Source: Bradyrhizobium tropiciagri
GTDB taxonomy: Bacteria; Pseudomonadota; Alphaproteobacteria; Rhizobiales; Xanthobacteraceae
Assembly: GCF_018130545.1 (NCBI RefSeq)
Contig: NZ_JAFCKF010000001.1
Coordinates: 1,116,001-1,180,000, forward strand
Direction of reading: 5' to 3'
Length of the DNA stretch: 64,000 nucleotides
Of this stretch, positions 1 to 6,222 are shown piece by piece (within the stretch, counting starts at the first letter, position 1; the number at the start of each line of letters is the position of its first letter). The translations under genes and the position numbers were made by a program. The notes under the pieces are model-generated. The model saw only the letters and a list, made by a program, of their open reading frames with translations, ran no database searches and was not told the DNA's origin.

Positions 1-1042
1 CGACCACGATGAAGTCGGGATACAGCCCGCTCTCCTTCATCGCCTTGCAGATCGCGAGGAACTCCCAGGGATGGCCGATGCACATCTTGAAGCCGGCCGG
101 CTTGCCGCCGGACAGTTTTCGCATGTTCGCGACGAATTCCATCATCTGGATCGGCGTCGAGAACGCCTTGTGATAGGCCGGCGAGATGCAGTCCTCGCCC
201 ATCGGCACGCCGCGGATCTTGGAAATCTCCTCGGAGACCTTCGCCGCCGGCAGCACGCCGCCATGGCCGGGCTTGGCGCCCTGGCTGATCTTGAGCTCGA
301 CCATCTTGATCTGGTCGTCGCCCGCGACGCTGGCGAACAGCTCCGGGTTGAAGGTGCCGTCGCGGTTGCGGCAGCCGAAATAGCCGGAGCCGACCTCCCA
401 GATGATATCGCCGCCCATCTCGCGGTGATAGGGGCTGACGCCGCCTTCGCCGGTGTCGTGGGCGAAGCCGCCCTTCTTGGCGCCGGCATTGAGCGCTCGC
501 ACCGCGTTCGGGCTGAGCGCGCCGAAACTCATCGCCGAGATGTTGAAGACCGAGGCCGAATACGGTCTGGCGCAATCGGGGCCGCCGATGGTGATGCGGA
601 ATTTCTCATCGGCTTTCGGCTTCGGCGCCACCGAGTGGTGCATCCACTCATAGCCTTCGCGATAGACATCCTCCTGGGTGCCGAACGGCCGCTTGTCGAG
701 CACCATCTTGGCGCGCTGATAGACCACCGCGCGGGTGTCGCGCGAGAATGGCATGCCGTCCTTCTCGCTCTCGAAGAAATACTGCCGCATCTCTGGGCGG
801 ATTTCCTCGAGCAGGAAGCGAACATGCGCCGAGATCGGGTAGTTGCGCAGCACCGCATGATTCTTCTGCGTCAGGTCGCGGATGCCGAGGAACGTCAGCG
901 CGCCGAAGATGACCAGCGGGATCAGGACGATCTTGAAGACCTTATGGTCGAAAATTCCAACCAGCAGCAGCAGCGTGGTGACGACGGCGCAGATCGTCAG
1001 CACGATGAAGCGCGGCGAGAACGGAAGCAGCATCGTATCCAT
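1..1042 (-). CDS. FMN-binding glutamate synthase family protein (C-terminus outside window)
   Basis: The first 347 codons are visible; the 3' end lies beyond the left edge. The N-terminus has two hydrophobic segments (about residues 8-30 and 34-52), followed by the start of the FMN-dependent glutamate-synthase barrel. Recognisable pieces are GGPDCARPYSASVFN, SAMSFGALS and DTGEGGVSPYH. The family resembles the central FMN/iron-sulfur domain of GltB but lacks the amidotransferase domain, so it is usually membrane-anchored and of uncertain substrate. The start is ATG at 1042, preceded by a strong GGAGGGG. No glutamate synthase small subunit is adjacent in the visible part. Identification as a family member is firm; the reaction is not. 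Confidence 0.9.
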   Translation of the reverse strand, partial: MDTMLLPFSPRFIVLTICAVVTTLLLLVGIFDHKVFKIVLIPLVIFGALTFLGIRDLTQKNHAVLRNYPISAHVRFLLEEIRPEMRQYFFESEKDGMPFSRDTRAVVYQRAKMVLDKRPFGTQEDVYREGYEWMHHSVAPKPKADEKFRITIGGPDCARPYSASVFNISAMSFGALSPNAVRALNAGAKKGGFAHDTGEGGVSPYHREMGGDIIWEVGSGYFGCRNRDGTFNPELFASVAGDDQIKMVELKISQGAKPGHGGVLPAAKVSEEISKIRGVPMGEDCISPAYHKAFSTPIQMMEFVANMRKLSGGKPAGFKMCIGHPWEFLAICKAMKESGLYPDFIVV

Positions 1043-1500
1043 CAGAATCCCCTCCGGTCTGCCCTGACTACCCTGTCGATCGTGAGCCTAATCCAACTCG
1101 CGGAACAAGTGCACTACGGTTATACGGCCGAGCAGTCACAGATGTGACAACCGCCCGGATGGGCGGGTGCCGCGGTCCGTCAAATTGAAACGAAGTCGCC
1201 TTTTGCAGTGCAACGAAGAAGAACGCGGTGTCTGCACTCCCTCTCCCGCTTGCGGGCAGGGCTATCGCACATAGCCTGCCTCCGCATCGGAGCACTGCCA
1301 AAACATTGAAAACAACCCCATGCAAAGTAGCCGGCGGCGTTCCGGCATTCGACATGGCGACTTGACATGTCGGGCAAATCGGCGGCATTATTCTATTATC
1401 CAGAAAATATGCAGACGCGCCGCGCGTGGGACGTGGCCGTAGCCATATGCGACTGCCCTGCGCCTGCGGGGGAGAGCTGAAAAGGTGGAGCGCCGCCGCC
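1043..1500. other. 458-bp intergenic stretch with one small inverted repeat
   Basis: No convincing gene is present. A short open frame on the minus strand (1068-1388) has no ribosome binding site and an unprotein-like composition. The only structure I see is a 6-2-6 inverted repeat, GTCACA-N2-TGTGAC, at 1135-1148. It lies about 93 bases upstream of the glutamate-synthase-like start, where a regulator could bind. A GC stem (CCGCCC/GGGCGG) follows at about 1151-1166. Confidence 0.4.
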
Positions 1501-2370
1501 TCAATGGTCGTGCGGCTGCAATTCGTGCGGGATGTGGCCCGGCCTCAGGCCGTCGCTGGCAAGCCACGCATTGGTGGTGTCCAGCGCGCGGGCGATGTGA
1601 TCGGAGGTCCGCGAGAAATCGTAGGGCGAACCGACCAGCGGGCAAAGCGGCGGCACCACGAAATACTCGACGTCGGGCCCGATATTCTCGAGCTCGTTGA
1701 CGAGCTGTCGCGCGATCAACAGCGTCAGCGCATGCAGCGCGTTGGCTAGCGCGCCGACCGGCGGCGCCTGGTTGGCGCAGGCATGCCCGGTCGGCAGCAC
1801 GATCAGGCGTTTTGCCCCGTGCTTCACGGCAACCCGGACCGGCGTGTTGCTGGAGATCGCGCCATCGGCGAGGTAGTGATCGCGGTAATGCACCGGCGTG
1901 AACGCGCCGGGGATCGCGGTCGATGCGACGATCGCCTCTGCCGCCGAGCCTTCCGACAGCACCACGCTGTCGCCGCTGATGATGTCGGTGGTGACGATGT
2001 GGATCGGGATCCGCGCATCCTCGAGATTGCGGAACGGGATGTAGTCGTCGATCAGCCTGCGCACGCCGTCATGCGGGATCAGGAAATCGCGCCGCCACAG
2101 GAAGCTCACCAGCGTCCGCCAGGTCACCGGAAACACGTCCTGCCGGTTCAGTCCGCGCCAGATCTCGGCGAGCCGCGCCACGCCCGCGACCGTCGGGTCG
2201 CCGGCATAGAAGGCGCCATTCAGGGCGCCGACGCTGGAGCCGACCACCATGTCGGCCATGACGCCATGCCCGGCCAGCGCCTGCAACATGCCGACCTGGA
2301 CCGCACCAAAGCTGCCGCCGCCGGCAAACACAAAGGCGGTCTTCGGTGCATCCGGATCGGTGATGGACAA
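1501..2370 (-). CDS. Patatin-like phospholipase family protein
   Basis: This is a 289-residue putative acyl hydrolase of the patatin/RssA type. It has the glycine-rich oxyanion loop AGGGSFG at residues 16-22. The nucleophile elbow is G44-S-S46-V-G48, with Ser46 the likely nucleophile. The catalytic Asp is in DGA at 169-171. The Ser-Asp dyad is therefore complete. There is no signal peptide, so it is probably cytoplasmic or peripherally membrane-bound. The start is TTG at 2370, preceded by GGAG at suitable spacing; no ATG is available near the conserved N-terminus. A perfect 44-bp palindrome separates it from fpr upstream. The physiological lipid substrate cannot be read from sequence. Confidence 0.88.
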   Translation of the reverse strand: MSITDPDAPKTAFVFAGGGSFGAVQVGMLQALAGHGVMADMVVGSSVGALNGAFYAGDPTVAGVARLAEIWRGLNRQDVFPVTWRTLVSFLWRRDFLIPHDGVRRLIDDYIPFRNLEDARIPIHIVTTDIISGDSVVLSEGSAAEAIVASTAIPGAFTPVHYRDHYLADGAISSNTPVRVAVKHGAKRLIVLPTGHACANQAPPVGALANALHALTLLIARQLVNELENIGPDVEYFVVPPLCPLVGSPYDFSRTSDHIARALDTTNAWLASDGLRPGHIPHELQPHDH

Positions 2371-2464
2371 GGTGCTGCTCCCTGATCGCCGCGTTCGGGA
2401 AACGGCGCGCGGCGTTGCGGAGGGTTATAGCAGCGAGGGAATGGACGGCGCCACATACACCGAT

Positions 2465-2508
2465 GTCGTCCTGGCCTAGTGCGCAATTGCGCACTAGGCC
2501 AGGACGAC
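2465..2508. repeat. 44-bp perfect palindrome between fpr and the patatin gene
   Basis: Left arm 2465-2486 and right arm 2487-2508 are exact reverse complements, 22 bases each, with no loop. The centre is GCGCAATTGCGC and the outer ends are GTCGTCC/GGACGAC. There is no T-run on either side, so it is not a classic rho-independent terminator. It lies 21 bases after the fpr stop and 95 bases before the patatin start. It looks like a dispersed palindromic element of the kind common in Bradyrhizobium intergenic DNA, but no second copy occurs in this window. Confidence 0.85.
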
Positions 2509-2528
2509 AACCTTAACGCTCGACAGCC

Positions 2529-3302
2529 TCAGCGCTCGACGAACGCCTTCTCGATCACGAAGTGACCGGGGGTGTTGCCGCTGCCTTCCTTGAAGCCGCG
2601 GGTCTCGAACAGCTGCTTCAGCTCGTCCAGCATCGCCGGGCTGCCGCACATCATGATGCGGTCGGTCTCGATATCGAGCGGGCCCTGATGCAGGTCGGTG
2701 AACAGCTGGTTGGAGGTGATCAGGTCGGTGATGCGGCCGCGGTTGCGGAACGGCTCGCGCGTCACGGTCGGATAGTACGACAGCTTCTCGGACAGCAGCG
2801 GCCCGAACAGCTCGTCGTCACGCAGCTTGGCGACCAGCTCCTCGCCATAGGCGAGCTCGGAGACCTGGCGGCAGCCATGCACCAGCAGGATCTGGTCGTA
2901 GCGATCGTAGACCTCGGGGTCCTTGATCAGGCTGGCGAACGGCGCGAGACCGGTGCCGGTCGACAACAGCATCAGCCGCTTGCCGGGAATCAGATTGTCG
3001 GTGATCAGCGTGCCGGTGGCCTTGCGGCCGACCAGGATGGTGTCACCCTCGCGGATCTTCTGCAGCTTGGAGGTGAGCGGACCGTCCTGCACCTTGATCG
3101 AGAAGAACTCGAGCTCTTCCTCGTGATTGGCGCTCGCCATCGAATAGGCGCGCAGCAGCGGCCGGCCGTCGACCTCGAGGCCGATCATGGCAAACTGCCC
3201 ATTCTGGAAGCGGAAACCGGAATCGCGGGTCGCCCGGAAGCTGAAAAGCGTATCGGTCCAGTGCTGAACGGAAAGAACCTTCTCTCGATAGAACGCGCTC
3301 AT
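2529..3302 (-). CDS. fpr: Ferredoxin--NADP+ reductase
   Basis: This 257-residue protein has the length and motifs of bacterial subclass-I Fpr. The FAD-binding motif R51-A-Y-S-M-A-S57 is followed by a pyrophosphate/NADP site STGTGLAPF at about 114-122. It ends in the characteristic short tail AFVER. The enzyme exchanges electrons between NADPH and ferredoxin or flavodoxin in the cytoplasm, feeding redox defence or iron-sulfur assembly. The gene is monocistronic by spacing: the patatin gene downstream is separated by a long palindrome. The start at 3302 fits family length, although the ribosome binding site is weak. A 297-bp divergent gap separates it from the ATP-grasp gene. Confidence 0.95.
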   Translation of the reverse strand: MSAFYREKVLSVQHWTDTLFSFRATRDSGFRFQNGQFAMIGLEVDGRPLLRAYSMASANHEEELEFFSIKVQDGPLTSKLQKIREGDTILVGRKATGTLITDNLIPGKRLMLLSTGTGLAPFASLIKDPEVYDRYDQILLVHGCRQVSELAYGEELVAKLRDDELFGPLLSEKLSYYPTVTREPFRNRGRITDLITSNQLFTDLHQGPLDIETDRIMMCGSPAMLDELKQLFETRGFKEGSGNTPGHFVIEKAFVER

Positions 3303-3599
3303 GTGTTTTCGTTTTCTCGACTGACCAGATTTAGAATGATTTGATTTCTAGACTGCTCGCGACGGCGCAGAAGTGGCCGAAATCATTGAAGATCTCGCGT
3401 GTCCATCGCGCTTGCGCATGAGATAGTCAAGATCAACTGGCGTGCAATTGCGATCTCAGAATGGCAGTCGTTCGATTTCGCGCAGGGGTTCAACCACGAC
3501 ATCGTTAACACGTGGCGCTGCACGTAATTTACTTGCTGAGATCGATGCCGATCTGGCAATTAATTGCTACGGAAACCGCGGTGAAGGGAAAATGATCTC

Positions 3600-4535
3600 G
3601 TGGTCCTGATCAGCCAGCGAATCTTCCTGGAAACCATCAAAAAATATTGTTTGGCGCACGAAATCGCGATCGAGGTGCGGTCCGGTGGCTGGCTGGTCAT
3701 CATGACCAGGGATACCACGCGGCGGCTCGCGATCGGTTACGACGTCGGGCTGAACAGCGCGGTCGCGCATCAGGTCGCCAACGACAAATCGGCCTGCGCG
3801 GACGTGCTGGCTCTGGCCGGTGTCGCCGCGATTCCGCACACGCTGTTTCTCGGCGCCAAGCTCAGCAAGCATATCCCGGGATCGGACTCGCTGGAGGCGA
3901 TGCAGCGTCTCCTCGACCAGAATCCGCACGGGCTCGTCGTCAAACCGAATGAGGGGACATCCGGCGAGTTCGTCATCCGCGTGACGACGCGGGCCCAGCT
4001 CGAGACCGCGGTCGCGCGCATTCTTGCCGCGCATCCAAGTCTTGCGATCTCGCCCTATGTCGAGATCGCCGACGAGGTGCGCGTCGTGTTGCTCGATGCG
4101 CGCGCGCTGATCGTCTACGGCAAGACGCGCCCGTCGGTGGTCGGCGACGGCGTCCAGTCGTTGCGCGCGCTGGCGCAGGCGAGCGCAACGGCAGAGCAAC
4201 TCAAGACCATCACCGAAGATTTCGACGCCGCAGCGCTCGACGCCATTCCCCTCGCCGGGGAGCGGCGGCTGCTGAACTGGCGGCACAACCTCGATGCCGG
4301 CGCGGAGCCCGTGCTGCTCGCTGATGGCGCAACGCGCGACGCCTGCGTCGCGCTCGCGATCAGCGCCGCGCAGGCCACAGGCATCCGCTTCGCATCGATC
4401 GACGTCGTGTGCGCTGACGGCGCGTGGCAGGTCCTCGAGGTCAATTCGGGAGTGAAGATGGAGGCGCTGGGCCGTCACCATCCCGCACTGGTCGAGGCGG
4501 CATATTCGGCCGCGCTGGACGCTTTGTTCACGTAG
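3600..4535 (+). CDS. Stand-alone ATP-grasp ligase resembling the cyanophycin synthetase/GshAB domain
   Basis: This 311-residue protein is built as a single ATP-grasp unit. KPNEGTSGE at 115-123 matches the nucleotide-binding glycine loop. DEVRVVLLDAR at about 158-168 followed by SVVGDG at 179-184 resembles the cyanophycin synthetase and bifunctional glutathione synthetase core. NLDAG at 230-234 and EVNSG at 280-284 supply the usual Mg-binding Asn/Glu. Such enzymes join a carboxylate, activated as acyl phosphate, to an amine. Neither the Mur-ligase domain of cyanophycin synthetase nor a glutamate-cysteine ligase domain is fused or nearby, so the substrate is unknown. The start is GTG at 3600 with GAAGGG upstream; an in-frame stop at 3582 rules out a longer protein. 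Confidence 0.75.
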   Translation: MVLISQRIFLETIKKYCLAHEIAIEVRSGGWLVIMTRDTTRRLAIGYDVGLNSAVAHQVANDKSACADVLALAGVAAIPHTLFLGAKLSKHIPGSDSLEAMQRLLDQNPHGLVVKPNEGTSGEFVIRVTTRAQLETAVARILAAHPSLAISPYVEIADEVRVVLLDARALIVYGKTRPSVVGDGVQSLRALAQASATAEQLKTITEDFDAAALDAIPLAGERRLLNWRHNLDAGAEPVLLADGATRDACVALAISAAQATGIRFASIDVVCADGAWQVLEVNSGVKMEALGRHHPALVEAAYSAALDALFT

Positions 4536-4567
4536 GCGGCGCGCCGCGCACTCCCCCTGCGGCCCGA

Positions 4568-4768
4568 TCATTCCCGCAGGTGCTCCTTTTCGTAGGCTGC
4601 GACGATCAATTCCGATTGCTCGATCTGTGCCGTGAGACGGTCGATCTCGGCCTGTGTTTCGGGAAAGACCTCGGCACCCGCTGTATTTCCGGATTGCAGC
4701 TCCGCGATCAGCTCACGATTCTTGCTGATCTGCTCGCGATGCCAATCGATTTCGGGATCCTCTTGCAT
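4568..4768 (-). CDS. Small acidic coiled-coil-like hypothetical protein (66 aa)
   Basis: This is a 66-residue charged protein with heptad-like spacing of hydrophobic residues (EIDRLTAQIEQSELIVAAY), so a short helical coiled coil is likely. There is no signal peptide or membrane segment. The start is ATG at 4768 with GGAG four bases upstream. It lies 20 bases after the original stop of the receiver-domain gene at 4789. The frameshifted receiver frame now runs through its start. Co-transcription with the response regulator is likely. Function unknown. Confidence 0.65.
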   Translation of the reverse strand: MQEDPEIDWHREQISKNRELIAELQSGNTAGAEVFPETQAEIDRLTAQIEQSELIVAAYEKEHLRE

Positions 4769-4788
4769 GGCGCTCCGATCCGCGAGAC

Positions 4789-5168
4789 CTACGACGCCAG
4801 CTCGCGCAGCAGGACGGGTGGATAAACCGGCTTCTCGAAAAACTTGACGCCGTCAGGCAGCGCGCCGGCCGGAGGCTGGCCGGAGGCTGGCCGGAGATCA
4901 CCAGGACGCGCACCGCTGGGTCGCAATTGACTGCCAGATGCGCAAGCTCGATCCCGTCCATCTTGCCCGTGAGCTTGATGTCGGTGACAACAAGCGACGG
5001 GTGACACCGCTTGATCGCCAGCACGGCTGTCTCTGCGTCTTCGCACTGGATGACGTCAAAATGACCTTGCTCCAGCAACAGCGCGATCATGTCGCGCTGG
5101 ATGATATCGTCTTCGACCACCACCGCAGTTTTGCGATTCGACCTCGCGTAACCCTTTGCGTAAACCAT
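4789..5168 (-). pseudogene. Single-domain response regulator (CheY-like receiver) with an 11-bp frameshifting duplication
   Basis: The start is ATG at 5168 with GGAGGG nine bases upstream. The N-terminus reads MVYAKGYARSNRKTAVVVEDD, giving the acidic pocket Asp pair. VVTDIKL carries the phospho-acceptor Asp and VISGQ the switch Ser. Immediately after VISGQPPA an 11-bp unit is present twice (4869-4879 and 4880-4890). The second copy throws the frame, and translation runs on to a stop at 4713, giving 151 residues with an arginine/serine-rich tail. Deleting one unit restores ALPDGVKFFEKPVYPP, with the conserved Lys of FFEKP. It then ends at the stop at 4789 as a normal 122-residue receiver. The arithmetic fits exactly (380-11=369 bases). 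As it stands the product lacks the conserved Lys and the last strand and helix. Confidence 0.85.
4869..4890. repeat. Exact 11-bp tandem duplication inside the receiver gene
   Basis: The unit CCGGAGGCTGG occurs at 4869-4879 and again at 4880-4890, followed by a partial third copy, CCGGAG, at 4891-4896. Because 11 is not a multiple of three, it changes the reading frame of the receiver gene on the minus strand. Short direct repeats of this kind arise and revert by replication slippage. Confidence 0.95.
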
Positions 5169-5379
5169 GGCTCCCTCCAAACTGGCTCCCGCTAAACGAT
5201 CAACCACGGTCAACGATTGAAGAGGCCGATGGTTCGGGTTCCGAACTCAGCGACCGCTGGTTCCGGCAGACCTTTGCAAGTTCCAACCGGAACAACTTTC
5301 GAGGTGTCGGAGTCATCGATAGTGACGAGCCGAACGGCTCGGACCTGCGGAAAGGACGTCGAGCCAGGAGGCAAATTGC

Positions 5380-5640
5380 ATGAAGAACGCCGTGCATTCG
5401 GATCAGGATTTTCGCGAAGCCTATGGGGCCGATGCTGCACCCAGCCCGCCGGGCTTTCAGTCGTCGCCGCGACTGGTTGAAGACGAGGTTCGCGAACAAC
5501 GCGCCAACGTCATGCGTTTCAAGACGATGGAGCAAGAGACGACCGATCCGCTCGGCGCCCGGCTGTTGCACGACATCATTTCCGACATGGAAGCGGAGCT
5601 ATCGCAGGTGGTCGATCGAATTGTCGCGGAGCGGCATTAG
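5380..5640 (+). CDS. Small hypothetical protein (86 aa)
   Basis: This is an 86-residue acidic, soluble protein with no signal peptide. Its C-terminal half (DPLGARLLHDIISDMEAELSQVVDRIVAE) should be helical and amphipathic. The start is ATG at 5380 with GGAGG eight bases upstream, which is the best argument that it is real. It is transcribed divergently from the response regulator across a 211-bp gap. I do not recognise a family; its position next to a receiver gene suggests, but does not show, a signalling role. Confidence 0.6.
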   Translation: MKNAVHSDQDFREAYGADAAPSPPGFQSSPRLVEDEVREQRANVMRFKTMEQETTDPLGARLLHDIISDMEAELSQVVDRIVAERH

Positions 5641-5756
5641 CCGGCGAAGCGACGAGTTCTCAGATCCCAACATAGAACTTTGCCTGCCGATGATGCCCAA
5701 GCGATCGCGGCGCGTGGAAACTCGAAGCAAGATCCCGCCGGATCGATGGAGCGTTG

Positions 5757-5855
5757 ATGGGGGCTGTTGTCGGGCGCGCGATCTTCCAGGTCATGGTTGT
5801 GCTCGCGGCGGTCGGCATCGTTGCCCTCGCCTGCATGGCGGTGCAAGGCAGCTAG
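5757..5855 (+). CDS. Candidate 32-residue single-pass membrane microprotein
   Basis: Reading from ATG 5757 to TAG 5855 gives 32 residues: a short basic start (GAVVGRAIFQV) and then one hydrophobic helix (MVVLAAVGIVALACMAV). GGAG at about 5749 provides a ribosome binding site at 5-6 bases. The stretch 5641-5967 is otherwise empty. The size, hydrophobic run and binding site suit a small membrane protein, but an open frame this short can occur by chance, so this is tentative. Confidence 0.35.
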   Translation: MGAVVGRAIFQVMVVLAAVGIVALACMAVQGS

Positions 5856-5967
5856 CACCGACGCGACGCTGCGTGAGTGTTCCCCGTCATTTTGATCCAT
5901 TGCGCGGCTTGCTCATCCCGCGCCCAAGGGAGTACGATCTACGCATTAATCGATCCGGATCCAGATT

Positions 5968-6195
5968 ATGCGCAAAATTCTTTTGAGTGTCCTCGCCGCC
6001 GCGGCGTTCGCCGCCGCCTTCAATCCTCCGGCCGCCCACGCCGTGTTCTGGCGCGGCGTCACGGCCCCGACCAATATCGATATCCACGGCTACCCGATCA
6101 TCAAGGAGCCGCCTCCGAGCACATGCCAATTGATCCATGTGAATGGATATTGGGTCCGGCAGTGCCTGGATGTGTCGCGTCGCTATTGGCGATGA
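5968..6195 (+). CDS. Small secreted hypothetical protein (75 aa)
   Basis: The N-terminus RKILLSVLAAAAFAAA followed by AAHAVF is a textbook signal peptide, with cleavage predicted after AHA at about residue 25. The mature part is about 50 residues and carries two Cys (in STCQL and VRQCL) that could form a disulfide in the periplasm. It ends in an aromatic and basic tail, RRYWR. It resembles the 70-residue protein at 18307-18519 in layout (signal peptide, then a C-terminal W/V-x-V/R-x-C pattern). No known domain. Confidence 0.65.
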   Translation: MRKILLSVLAAAAFAAAFNPPAAHAVFWRGVTAPTNIDIHGYPIIKEPPPSTCQLIHVNGYWVRQCLDVSRRYWR

Positions 6196-6222
6196 ACGAC
6201 GCTGCGACCGCGTGCGCCGTCG

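Noticed and set aside
71-1147. A 358-codon plus-strand frame across the glutamate-synthase-like gene
   Set aside because: It is the antisense of a protein with clear family motifs; no ribosome binding site and no domain.
4713-4788. The Arg/Ser-rich tail of the frameshifted receiver as a genuine new C-terminal domain
   Set aside because: It overlaps the start of the next gene, is a shifted reading of the ancestral sequence, and the exact 11-bp duplication explains it fully.
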